A DNA stretch of 8,953 bases. Origin: DALYCO01 sp964535545. Lineage in GTDB: Bacteria; Patescibacteriota; Minisyncoccia; Phycocordibacterales; UBA9973. The notes beneath the pieces are model-generated. The model was given only the letters and a program-made list of their open reading frames with translations, did not search any database and was not told the DNA's origin. Each line of letters starts with the position of its first letter. Within the stretch, counting starts at the first letter, position 1. The stretch spans positions 1 to 8,953 of the forward strand of contig CAZHUT010000036.1 in assembly GCA_964535545.1 (NCBI GenBank), written 5' to 3'. The translations under genes were made by a program, and so were the position numbers. Below are positions 1 to 5,742 of the stretch, one piece after another.

Positions 1-15
1 GTGATTTAAATCACA
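1..15. promoter_or_regulatory. Perfect 14-bp palindrome at window edge, CRP/FNR-like core
   Basis: Bases 1-14 read GTGATTTAAATCAC, which equals its own reverse complement. With base 15 it fits the right half of the CRP-family core (GTGA-N6-TCACA); the base needed to complete the left half lies outside the window. It lies downstream of the tRNA gene, so if it is an operator it serves a gene off the left edge. A plain AT-rich palindrome is equally possible, and no regulator is visible here. Confidence 0.25.
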
Positions 16-48
16 TTACAATAAGATTTAAAATTAGTCAAAACTCTG

Positions 49-120
49 CTCCCCCGGTAGGATTCGAACCTACAACCAATCGATTAACAGTCGATTGCTC
101 TACCATTGAGCTACAGGGGA
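49..120 (-). tRNA. tRNA-Asn, anticodon GTT
   Basis: Read on the minus strand this folds as a full cloverleaf of 72 nt. The acceptor stem is TCCCCTG with CGGGGGA (one G-U pair), the D arm contains GCTCAATGGTAGAGC, and the T arm is GTAGG-TTCGAAT-CCTAC. The anticodon stem is ATCGA/TCGAT around the loop CTGTTAA. The anticodon GTT lies at bases 88-86 and reads AAC/AAU. The discriminator base is G, as is usual for bacterial tRNA-Asn. The 3' end is followed by CAG, so CCA is not encoded and must be added by a CCA-adding enzyme. Upstream (minus strand, 165-120) a leader with a short hairpin (132-145) would be removed by RNase P. A weak promoter of TTTGCA/TACTAT type around 162-191 is possible but not convincing. 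Confidence 0.97.
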
Positions 121-178
121 ATGTGGGCCCCGCAGGAACACCTGCAGAACTACCGAAAGATAGTATCAAAAAAAGTGT

Positions 179-184
179 TAAAAT
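179..184 (+). promoter_or_regulatory. Possible -10 box of the DUF167 gene
   Basis: TAAAAT ends 9 nt before the ATG at 194, so transcription would begin at or within a few bases of the start codon. No -35 hexamer is visible. It is listed mainly because other genes in the window show the same near-leaderless layout more clearly. Confidence 0.35.
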
Positions 185-193
185 GCAAAGGTA

Positions 194-418
194 ATGTATG
201 TAAAAGTAAGGGTCATGGCAGGGGTGAAAAAGGAGGCCATTGAACGGGTTTCCAAAGACGCTTTTAAGCTGTCCGTCAGAGAGCCAGCAGAGCGAAATAT
301 GGCAAATACGCGGGTACGGGAACTGATTGCCCGGGAATTTAGCATAAGTGTTGCAAAGGTGAAAATCATCAGCGGACATCACAGTCCAAGCAAAATACTG
401 TCAGTAAACACAGATTAA
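194..418 (+). CDS. DUF167 (YggU-like) family small protein
   Basis: This 74-residue protein matches the pattern of the DUF167/YggU family. It opens with a short beta strand (YVKVRVMAGVKKEAIERV), followed by LSVREPAERNMANTRVRELIAREF and the family's closing element VKIISGHHSPSKIL. The usual 'ApP..GkAN..l...la' core appears here as EPAERNMANTRVRELIA, and 'G..s..K' as GHHSPSK. The family is conserved but has no settled biochemical function. At 74 residues it is slightly shorter than most members (about 95). The ATG at 194 is the first in frame. The only ribosome-binding candidate, AAAGG, sits 3 nt before the ATG, which is too close, so a leaderless message is more likely. The gene is followed 48 nt later by hpf on the same strand, and hpf seems to have its own promoter in that gap. 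Confidence 0.82.
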   Translation: MYVKVRVMAGVKKEAIERVSKDAFKLSVREPAERNMANTRVRELIAREFSISVAKVKIISGHHSPSKILSVNTD

Positions 419-442
419 GTTTGGGTGTATACTGTATATATT
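415..442 (+). promoter_or_regulatory. Putative hpf promoter
   Basis: TATATT (437-442) differs from the -10 consensus at one base. TTAAGT (415-420) is a weak -35 with a 16-nt spacer. A start near 449 would leave an untranslated leader of about 18 nt. TATACT at 428-433 is an alternative -10. The -35 overlaps the end of the preceding gene. Confidence 0.4.
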
Positions 443-466
443 AGCAACCTAGACGAGTAATGTTTT

Positions 467-853
467 ATGACAAACATCAAAGCGAAAGATATTGAACTGA
501 CAGAAAAGCTCAGATCCCATATTGAAGAAAAACTCGCTCTAGCCGGGAAGTTCATCAAAGAAGGGGCTATGGAGCGAGTCTATGTAGAAGTCGGCAAATC
601 AACCAATCACCACAAGCAAGGAGAGATTTACCAGGCAACGCTTGATCTGTATATCAATGGTGAACACTTCCATTCAACCAGCGATTCTGAAGATATATAT
701 GCATCAGTTGATGATGCGACTTCTGAAATCGTCCGACAGATCAAAGAAAATAAAGATCACGAAATCTCATTGTTCCGACGCGGAGCACGCAGTGTTAAAA
801 AGATGCTGAAGGGAATTTCAAAGAGAAATCCGTTTACGTCTAAAGTAGATTAG
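467..853 (+). CDS. hpf: Ribosome hibernation promoting factor (HPF/RaiA family)
   Basis: HPF/RaiA proteins bind the decoding region of the 30S subunit and silence or dimerise ribosomes when growth slows. Residues 1-100 have the S30AE fold: a beta strand and long helix (TNIKAKDIELTEKLRSHIEE), the strand VYVEVGKSTNHHKQGEIYQA, LDLYINGEHFHSTSDSEDIY, and a second long helix ASVDDATSEIVRQIKENKD. This last is the family's 'yaAID.a.dkl.rQi.k.k' signature. A basic tail of about 30 residues (LFRRGARSVKKMLKGISKR) replaces the dimerisation domain of long HPF, so this is a short-form factor at 128 residues. There is no Shine-Dalgarno site before the ATG. An ATG at 460 is in another frame. The 3' end overlaps the fmt stop region on the other strand by 14 nt, and its probable terminator lies at 901-935. 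Confidence 0.92.
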   Translation: MTNIKAKDIELTEKLRSHIEEKLALAGKFIKEGAMERVYVEVGKSTNHHKQGEIYQATLDLYINGEHFHSTSDSEDIYASVDDATSEIVRQIKENKDHEISLFRRGARSVKKMLKGISKRNPFTSKVD

Positions 854-1685
854 TATAATCGATCTCTTTCTTACCTTCAGGAATAACTTTGAGAATCTTC
901 CAGACGCCATTTTGTAGGATGGCGTCTGTTATTTTAATGCGGATTTGTTTGCCGTCTTTTTCTTTGAAGAAGTAGACGCCCGGCCAACCGTAGTAAGCGC
1001 GGAATTTGCGGTCGTTTTCGATTGGGTCGCCGTTTGGGTCGATCAAGCCGTTTTCTTTTTCGATCTTGCCACACTTGGTAATACCTGTTTCGTCTTGAAT
1101 AACCGGTGAAGCGTTTCCACCTTGAATTGAAGTGAGTGTTTCTACGAGCAAGCGTGCACCGATCACATTCAAGCGCTGGCGCAAATCTGGCGCAGTTTCA
1201 TGCTCACCAATCGTGAGCGTTTCTTGTTTGTGAATGGCGCCTGCGTCGAGTTTGTATACCATCTGCTGAATACAGACGCCTGTTTCCTTGTCGCCAGCCA
1301 AGATTGCTGATTCTACCGGAGTAGCGCCGCGCCAGCGAGGCAGGAGAGAGTAGTGCGTATTTAAGGTTCCAAGCTTTGGCAGATTGATCGCTGCTTCTGG
1401 AAGGATTTTCCCATAAGCAACTACGACTGAAATATCGAGCTCGTATTCCTTGAGCGTATTCAAAAATGCTTCGTCGATTTTCTCTGGCTGTAGGACCGGA
1501 ATGTTTCTTTGAGCGGCCCAGACTTTTGGCTCTGGCGGTGTGATGACCAATCCGCGGCCCTGAGGACGATCCATCCCAGTAATGATTACTTTCGGCAAAA
1601 AACCACCGACTTCAAGGGCGTCTAAAATGGTGATAGTCAGTTCTGGTGTACCCCAGAATGCAATGTTAAGCTTCTGCGTCTCCAT
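840..1685 (-). CDS. fmt: Methionyl-tRNA formyltransferase
   Basis: Fmt transfers a formyl group from 10-formyl-tetrahydrofolate to Met-tRNA(fMet), marking the initiator tRNA. Visible landmarks are the Rossmann start IAFWGTPE (8-15), the tRNA-contacting loop DRPQGRG (39-45), and the active-site block from N109 through H111 and SLLPRWRGA (113-121) to D147 in YKLDAG. N109, H111 and D147 match the Asn-His-Asp triad of the family. The linker ITKCGKIEKENGLIDP and the C-terminal OB-fold element RAYYGWPGVYF follow. At 281 residues it is about 30 shorter than typical Fmt, the loss being in the C-terminal domain. The ATG at 1685 lies inside def and overlaps it by 20 nt; no later ATG would keep FWGTPE, so this start is favoured and translation is probably coupled to def. 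Codons for TDAI and NGVW form the two arms of a perfect hairpin used as terminator on the other strand. Confidence 0.97.
   Translation of the reverse strand: METQKLNIAFWGTPELTITILDALEVGGFLPKVIITGMDRPQGRGLVITPPEPKVWAAQRNIPVLQPEKIDEAFLNTLKEYELDISVVVAYGKILPEAAINLPKLGTLNTHYSLLPRWRGATPVESAILAGDKETGVCIQQMVYKLDAGAIHKQETLTIGEHETAPDLRQRLNVIGARLLVETLTSIQGGNASPVIQDETGITKCGKIEKENGLIDPNGDPIENDRKFRAYYGWPGVYFFKEKDGKQIRIKITDAILQNGVWKILKVIPEGKKEIDYTNLL
901..935 (+). terminator. Rho-independent terminator for hpf, inside the fmt coding sequence
   Basis: CAGACGCCAT (901-910) and ATGGCGTCTG (919-928) form a perfect 10-bp stem around an 8-nt loop, followed by TTATTTT. The T tract is on the plus strand only, so it fits the end of the hpf transcript, 47 nt past its stop codon. 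Read in the fmt direction the stem is followed by GAAGATTC, with no U run. Confidence 0.8.
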
Positions 1686-2232
1686 CTGTTAACTCGTCTG
1701 ATGAACCTTCATGGGTGTTTCGTGCTTTATCGATAAACAAAATACCATCGAGGTGATCGATTTCATGCTGGAAGATATGCGCGAGCAAGCCGCCGCCACC
1801 GCGTTCAAATTTCTTGCCGTGCTCGTCATATGCTTTGACTGTGGCGTTCAGCGATCGCTTTACCTGGCCGTAAATAGGTCGAACAGAAAGACATCCTTCA
1901 TCGAGCCACTTTGTTTTTGTCGAAAGCTTTACGATTTCCGGGTTGATGAAAACGACATCTTCGTGCGCAGGCTTTTCTCCTTTTGGAATGCCTTTGCCTC
2001 GCTTGAAACGGTCGTCAAAGATTTTTCCTGAGACGACAAAGATTCTGTAGGATTCGCCGATCTGTGGCGCGGCAATAGCCACACCATCGTCCTGAGAGGC
2101 AAGTGCTTCCTTCATGCGCTTTAGGACATCCTTAATAACCGGTCCGGTAATATCCTTGACCGCTACTGAATGCGCAATTTTGCGCAGGACTGGATGTCCG
2201 ACTTGTAGAATGTCTAGAGAATCATTTGTCAT
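1666..2232 (-). CDS. def: Peptide deformylase
   Basis: Def is a metalloenzyme that removes the N-formyl group from new proteins, the step opposite to Fmt next door. All three motifs are present. Motif 1 is GVAIAAPQ (50-57), with Ala at the second Gly of the usual GxGxAAPQ. Motif 2 is EGCLS (112-116), with metal ligand C114. Motif 3 is QHEIDHLDG, with ligands H156 and H160 and catalytic E157. The 188-residue length is within range, but residues 70-93 (rich in Lys, Arg and Gly) form an extra basic loop between motifs 1 and 2, and the last dozen residues are an acidic tail. The ATG at 2232 is 7 nt after the hisS stop. AAGGAG inside the end of hisS (2254-2249) is 16 nt from the start, too far for a normal Shine-Dalgarno site. 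The 3' end overlaps fmt by 20 nt. Confidence 0.97.
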   Translation of the reverse strand: MTNDSLDILQVGHPVLRKIAHSVAVKDITGPVIKDVLKRMKEALASQDDGVAIAAPQIGESYRIFVVSGKIFDDRFKRGKGIPKGEKPAHEDVVFINPEIVKLSTKTKWLDEGCLSVRPIYGQVKRSLNATVKAYDEHGKKFERGGGGLLAHIFQHEIDHLDGILFIDKARNTHEGSSDELTDGDAEA

Positions 2233-2239
2233 GAGTAAC

Positions 2240-3535
2240 TTATTTGAGCTCCTTCAAGTATTCGAGCAACTTTGCAATCTTTACGGTTTCCTGTGAACGG
2301 GTTGCCATGTTGCGGACAATAACTGCGTTTTCAATTGCTTCCTTTTGTCCGAAGAGGATGGTGTATGGCACACCGAGCTTTTCTGCAATGGCGAGCTGCT
2401 GGCCAAGACTGTCTTTGGAAAGTGTCTGAGCGATTGGAATATGTGCTTTGCGAAGGATTTCGATGATATTCAAGCTCTTCAATTTTGCATCTGCGCCGAG
2501 CTGGATGAAGTAGATCTTTGGCTTCTTCATGATGCGAGGAGTGAGCTTCTTGTACCATGGAGCCATAGTGACGCGGTCTACACCGATAGACATGCCGATT
2601 GCCGGGACGTCTTTCTTTGAACCGATCTGCTTGCCGAGATAATCATATCGGCCGCCGGCAGCGATGGTGATTTCACTACCATCCTCACGGCGTTCAATGA
2701 TTTCGAAGACACTGCGAGTGTAATACGAAAGCCCGCGGACCAAGTTCTTATTGATGGTGTATGGAATATCCATTTCGCTCAGGAACTCCAAAATCTCCTT
2801 GAAGTGCTTTTTACAAGCAGGGCAGAGGAATGAAACTGAGTCAGGCGCATTTTCATTGATCGCTTTTGTTTTTGGATCTTTAGAGTCGAGAATGCGGAGC
2901 GGATTTGTCTTCAAGCGCTCGCGATCAATTGCAGGCAATTCGCTTGCATGCTTCTTGTAGTACGAAACCAATTCGCGAATGTATGCAGGTCGGCATTCCT
3001 TGTCGCCGATTGAGTTGAGGTCGATTGAAATATCCTGTGCGCCAGCTTCTTGAAGAATAGTAACAGCTGTTTTGATAACGGTTGCGTCCACAATACTTTT
3101 TTCACTGCCGAGCGCATCGAGGTCAAACTGATAGAACTGGCGGTAACGTCCAGCCTGTGGATTGTCGTGGCGGAATGATGGGCCATACTGATAGAACATC
3201 ACCGGCTGCGGCTGGTTCTGCATGCCGTGTTCAATATATGCACGCATGAGCGGCGCAGTGTGTTCTGGTCGAAGTGCGAGATGATCACCGCCTTTTGTCT
3301 TCAAGGTGTACATTTCCTTGTCGACAATGTCTGTACCGATACCGATCGCCGAAGTGAAGACTGATTCATGTTCGAGCATCGGTGTTTCGATCGGACTGAA
3401 TCCGTAGTACATCGAAACTTCCTGAGCCTTTTCAAAAAAGCCCTGAAAGAGATAATACTGATCGCCCATAATATCCCGCATGCCTTTTGGCGCTGCTGGT
3501 GCTTCCTTTGCTGCTGTTTTCTTTGTTTTTTCCAT
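2240..3535 (-). CDS. hisS: Histidine--tRNA ligase (class II)
   Basis: HisRS charges tRNA-His. The 431-residue protein has the full class II layout. PKGMRDI (16-22) opens the catalytic domain, and RPEHT (89-93) is the histidine-binding element, usually RPEGT. Motif 2 spans about 112-143 (YGPSFRHDNPQAGRYRQF). The HisRS-specific signature LVRGLSYYTRSVFEI is at 265-279, followed by AGGRYDYLG and motif 3 IGMSIGVDR (313-321). The anticodon-binding domain occupies about 340-431. A CPAC pair (238-241) lies in the inserted domain. Asp is replaced by Ser (S270) in the usual RGLDYY, while the key Arg R267 is kept. The first 15 residues are a Lys/Ala-rich extension before the conserved start. The stretch before the ATG reads CCTCCACCT, the complement of a Shine-Dalgarno sequence rather than a copy. 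The gene lies 16 nt after lepB and 7 nt before def, as one transcription unit. Confidence 0.97.
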   Translation of the reverse strand: MEKTKKTAAKEAPAAPKGMRDIMGDQYYLFQGFFEKAQEVSMYYGFSPIETPMLEHESVFTSAIGIGTDIVDKEMYTLKTKGGDHLALRPEHTAPLMRAYIEHGMQNQPQPVMFYQYGPSFRHDNPQAGRYRQFYQFDLDALGSEKSIVDATVIKTAVTILQEAGAQDISIDLNSIGDKECRPAYIRELVSYYKKHASELPAIDRERLKTNPLRILDSKDPKTKAINENAPDSVSFLCPACKKHFKEILEFLSEMDIPYTINKNLVRGLSYYTRSVFEIIERREDGSEITIAAGGRYDYLGKQIGSKKDVPAIGMSIGVDRVTMAPWYKKLTPRIMKKPKIYFIQLGADAKLKSLNIIEILRKAHIPIAQTLSKDSLGQQLAIAEKLGVPYTILFGQKEAIENAVIVRNMATRSQETVKIAKLLEYLKELK

Positions 3536-3551
3536 AGGTGGAGGTTAACTA

Positions 3552-4133
3552 CTAATTTTCGTAGGCGTTATATTCGCCTGGTAATATGCCAATTGTTCTG
3601 ACGGGGAAGAGTCGGATAAGTGCTCGGCCGACGATGTTTTCTTTCGGCAGAAGTCCCCAGATGCGTGAATCTGAACTGTACGGTCGATTGTCTCCCATAA
3701 CAAAGTAATCGTCGTCCTTGACTGTTATAACCATCTGGCCTGTCGTTGCTGAACTGATGTATGGTTCCTCAAGTCGGAAACCGTTTGGATGTTCTTTGTT
3801 GGTGATCATGACGACACCGTTGTTAATGGAAACTGTTTCTCCTGGGAGGCCGATGACGCGTTTGATGTAATAGATGCCTTTTGGCTGGCCTGGTGGATGG
3901 AAGACGACGACATCGCCGCGCTCCGGTCCATGAAATCTATACGTAAGTTCATCGATAATGAGATAGTTTCGGTCGTTAAACGTTGGCACCATCGATGATC
4001 CTGAGACCACGAATGGCTGCGCGACGAAGAATCGGACGCCCATGGCAATAACGAAGACTACCAAGGCGAAGCGAATAAGATCCCAAACAGACTCCTCCTT
4101 TGGAGTGTGCACTTGTTTGTTTTCAATTTCCAT
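3552..4133 (-). CDS. lepB: Signal peptidase I
   Basis: Signal peptidase I is a membrane serine protease that cleaves signal peptides of exported proteins using a Ser-Lys pair. The 193-residue protein has a cytoplasmic N-terminus (1-17), one membrane span (about 18-38), then SGSSMVPT (44-51) with catalytic S47 before Met. Next come RGDVVVFHPP (72-81), YIKRVIGLPGE (89-99) with catalytic K91, and GDNRPYSSDSR (147-157). A single span and small size resemble the Gram-positive SipS type rather than E. coli LepB. An upstream in-frame ATG at 4175 is rejected because a perfect TATAAT lies between it and 4133, and the extra 14 residues look unlike a leader. The ATG at 4133 follows that TATAAT by exactly 6 nt, so the mRNA should start at or next to the start codon. 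It is first of lepB-hisS-def-fmt. Confidence 0.95.
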   Translation of the reverse strand: MEIENKQVHTPKEESVWDLIRFALVVFVIAMGVRFFVAQPFVVSGSSMVPTFNDRNYLIIDELTYRFHGPERGDVVVFHPPGQPKGIYYIKRVIGLPGETVSINNGVVMITNKEHPNGFRLEEPYISSATTGQMVITVKDDDYFVMGDNRPYSSDSRIWGLLPKENIVGRALIRLFPVRTIGILPGEYNAYEN

Positions 4134-4139
4134 GGGCGA

Positions 4140-4145
4140 ATTATA
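4140..4145 (-). promoter_or_regulatory. lepB -10 box, leaderless arrangement
   Basis: On the minus strand TATAAT (4145-4140) is followed by TCGCCC and then the lepB ATG at 4133. Transcription normally starts about 7 nt after the hexamer, which is the A of ATG. A -35 is poorly defined: TTGACC (4175-4170) is a good hexamer but 24 nt away. A small inverted repeat TTGAC-N6-GTCAA (4160-4175) covers the expected -35 position. Confidence 0.7.
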
Positions 4146-4224
4146 GTATGAAAGAGCTATTGACGGAAAGGTCAAGTTTGTGGTCCGGTGGAATAACGTC
4201 CTCGGAGAGCGCTGCCGTCATACT

Positions 4225-4254
4225 TTTCTCGGAGGGACAAGCCCGTCCGAGAAA
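4225..4254. repeat. Hairpin between the divergent lepB and pth promoters
   Basis: TTTCTCGGA (4225-4233) and TCCGAGAAA (4246-4254) are perfect inverted repeats. Inside them GGG (4234-4236) pairs with CCC (4242-4244), giving a 12-bp stem with one bulged G and a 5-nt loop. A direct copy of CTCGGAG occurs at 4201-4207 and 4228-4234. It lies upstream of both putative start sites, so neither gene's message should contain it. No T tract follows on either strand. Role unknown. Confidence 0.6.
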
Positions 4255-4331
4255 GAGCATGACTTCGCGCCATGAGCTGCTTCCGTCCATATGGGGCGTG
4301 GACTGTGAGCGTTACGGTAACTAGTACTTCG

Positions 4332-4340
4332 TGGTATTAT
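4332..4340 (+). promoter_or_regulatory. pth extended -10 box, leaderless arrangement
   Basis: TGG-TATTAT is an extended -10 element (TGn plus a hexamer one base from consensus). Six bases, GTCCGC, separate it from the pth ATG at 4347, the same spacing as for lepB and the gene at 7136. TTACGG at 4312-4317 gives a poor -35 with a 17-nt spacer, which an extended -10 can tolerate. Confidence 0.65.
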
Positions 4341-4346
4341 GTCCGC

Positions 4347-4934
4347 ATGATTACGATTGTTGGCTTGGGCAATCCGGGCGAGATATATGAGATGAATCGT
4401 CACAATGCCGGACGGCTGGTTTTGGAATTGCTGGCGAAGAAATATGGTTTCAGTGACTGGAAAGATGATGTGAAGATCAAAGCACTTGTGGCAAAAGGCG
4501 AACTTGGCGGCAAGAAGGTGCAGTTTGTCTTGCCGAATAATTTCATGAACAATTCTGGAACGAGTGTGGCACCGCTGATCACGAACGAAAAGGAATTGGA
4601 TCAGCTCGTTGTTGTATATGACGACCTTGATATTGCCATCGGTGATATTAAAATTTCTTTTGATCGCAGTTCTGGCGGACACAATGGCGTTGAATCGATC
4701 ATCAAGCGCGTGAAGTCTCAAAAATTTTCTCGTATCCGTGTTGGCATTTGCCCGGTTACTCCGAGTGGTAAGATGAAGGCACGACCGGGTGGTGACGACC
4801 GCAAAGATTTTCTCCTGAAAGATTTTCGTGATGCTGAATACGCAGAATTGAAAAAAGTTTCCAAGAAAATCGGCGAAGCATTGGAAATGATGATTAGCGA
4901 AGGCCGAGCGAAAGCAATGACGCTCTTTAATTAA
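4347..4934 (+). CDS. pth: Peptidyl-tRNA hydrolase
   Basis: Pth cuts the ester bond of peptidyl-tRNAs that fall off the ribosome and so recycles tRNA. The 195-residue protein starts with GLGNPGEIYEMNRHNAG (6-22). N9, the catalytic H19, D92 and N113 fall exactly one residue before E. coli N10, H20, D93 and N114. PNNFMNNSG (63-71) stands for the usual PxTYMNxSG, DDLDIAIGDIKI (92-103) follows, and GGHNGVESI is at 110-118. The segment after RIRVGI departs from the common GIGRP: it reads CPVTPSGKMKARPGGDDRKDF, a longer basic loop. An in-frame upstream ATG at 4272 is rejected because it would add 25 residues before the invariant N-terminus and would place the -10 box inside the gene. rlmB begins 1 nt after the stop, so the two are co-transcribed. 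Confidence 0.96.
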   Translation: MITIVGLGNPGEIYEMNRHNAGRLVLELLAKKYGFSDWKDDVKIKALVAKGELGGKKVQFVLPNNFMNNSGTSVAPLITNEKELDQLVVVYDDLDIAIGDIKISFDRSSGGHNGVESIIKRVKSQKFSRIRVGICPVTPSGKMKARPGGDDRKDFLLKDFRDAEYAELKKVSKKIGEALEMMISEGRAKAMTLFN

Positions 4935-4935
4935 T

Positions 4936-5697
4936 ATGAAACCCTTAGACAAAAAACCAAGCAAACAACTCCTCATTTTTGGCAAGCATCCTGTGATGGA
5001 AAAGCTTGAAAATGATCCGCATTCTATTATTCAATTGTATGTCAAAGACACACTCGATTCTTTTGTTGCCGGAAAAGTAAAGACATTAGCCAAAAAAGGG
5101 AAAGTGAATGTTACGTTTGTTGCTGAATCGAAGTTGAATGACATGACCGAAGGTGCCGTGCATCAAGGTTTAGTTGCTTCAGTTAAACCAGTACCATTTC
5201 TTGAGTTGAATGAGTGGCTTGCTTCTATTGTCGGTATTGAAAAACCATGTGTCGTTTTGCTCGATGAATTGGAAGATCAGCACAATGTTGGCGCAATTAT
5301 TCGAACGGCTGTTGCTGCTGGTGTGCATGGAATTATTTTTCCGAAACATCGTCAGGCACCGATTGGCGGAACTGCGTACAAGACTTCAGTTGGTCTTGTT
5401 GAAAAAATTCCGCTTATTCAAGTTGGTAATGTAAATGATACAATTCGTACTCTTAAAGAAAATCGTTTCTGGGTTGTCGGTTTGGATATGAAAGGCAAAG
5501 ATACTTTGTGGTCACAAGATCTTGATATGGCAACCTGTATTGTCATCGGTTCAGAAGGTGACGGAATGCGTGAAAAAACAGGCGAGCTCTGTGACTTCCT
5601 TGTTCGTATTCCTATGGAGAATGGTGTGGAATCATTGAACGCATCGGTTTCCGCAGCGCTCGTGATCTACGAGTGGAAGCGAAGAAATTCTCAATAA
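4936..5697 (+). CDS. rlmB: 23S rRNA (guanosine-2'-O-)-methyltransferase RlmB, SpoU/TrmH family
   Basis: This family transfers a methyl group from S-adenosylmethionine to a ribose 2'-OH; RlmB modifies a guanosine in the peptidyl-transferase region of 23S rRNA. Residues 11-85 form the SpoU substrate-binding domain (LIFGKHPVMEKLEN... HQGLVASVKP). The SPOUT knot domain then shows motif 1 ELEDQHNVGAIIRTA (111-125) with N117 and R123, motif 2 CIVIGSEGDGM (201-211) with E207, and motif 3 VRIPMENGVESLNASVSAA (223-241). The 253-residue length is normal. Substrate is inferred from overall layout; another 2'-O-methyltransferase of the same family (for example TrmH-like) cannot be fully excluded. The ATG at 4936 is 1 nt after pth, without a Shine-Dalgarno site, so translational coupling is likely. 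A strong terminator follows. Confidence 0.9.
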   Translation: MKPLDKKPSKQLLIFGKHPVMEKLENDPHSIIQLYVKDTLDSFVAGKVKTLAKKGKVNVTFVAESKLNDMTEGAVHQGLVASVKPVPFLELNEWLASIVGIEKPCVVLLDELEDQHNVGAIIRTAVAAGVHGIIFPKHRQAPIGGTAYKTSVGLVEKIPLIQVGNVNDTIRTLKENRFWVVGLDMKGKDTLWSQDLDMATCIVIGSEGDGMREKTGELCDFLVRIPMENGVESLNASVSAALVIYEWKRRNSQ

Positions 5698-5705
5698 GAC
5701 AAAAC

Positions 5706-5734
5706 AAAAAATCCCGCATGAAGCGGGATTTTTT
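5706..5734. terminator. Bidirectional terminator between rlmB and rpsA
   Basis: AAAAAATCCCGC (5706-5717) and GCGGGATTTTTT (5723-5734) pair perfectly over 12 bp around the loop ATGAA. GC-rich core pairs are flanked by A and T runs, so it works on both strands. It lies 8 nt after the rlmB stop and 8 nt past the rpsA stop, in the gap between the two converging genes. Confidence 0.92.
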
Positions 5735-5742
5735 AGTGGAGA

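Noticed and set aside
1711..2031. Plus-strand open frame across def
   Set aside because: Antisense to def, whose three metal-site motifs are complete; no independent start signal.
4134..4175. N-terminal extension of lepB to an ATG at 4175
   Set aside because: A perfect TATAAT sits between the two ATGs at the spacing seen for other genes, and the 14 extra residues precede a complete SipS-type N-terminus.
4170..4175. TTGACC as the lepB -35 box
   Set aside because: The hexamer is good but 24 nt from the -10 box, well beyond the usual 16-18 nt.
4276..4290. SRP RNA-like stretch (minus strand GGACGGAAGCAGC)
   Set aside because: It resembles the signal recognition particle tip but lacks the GGAAGGAAGCAG loop and the partner strand, so no domain IV can be folded.
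4272..4346. N-terminal extension of pth to an ATG at 4272
   Set aside because: The Pth family begins just before GLGNPG, and catalytic positions match E. coli numbering only with the start at 4347.
4218..4985. Long minus-strand open frame (255 codons) across pth
   Set aside because: It is the antisense shadow of pth, which has all catalytic residues in order. The shadow shows no recognisable domain and would run into lepB's promoter region.
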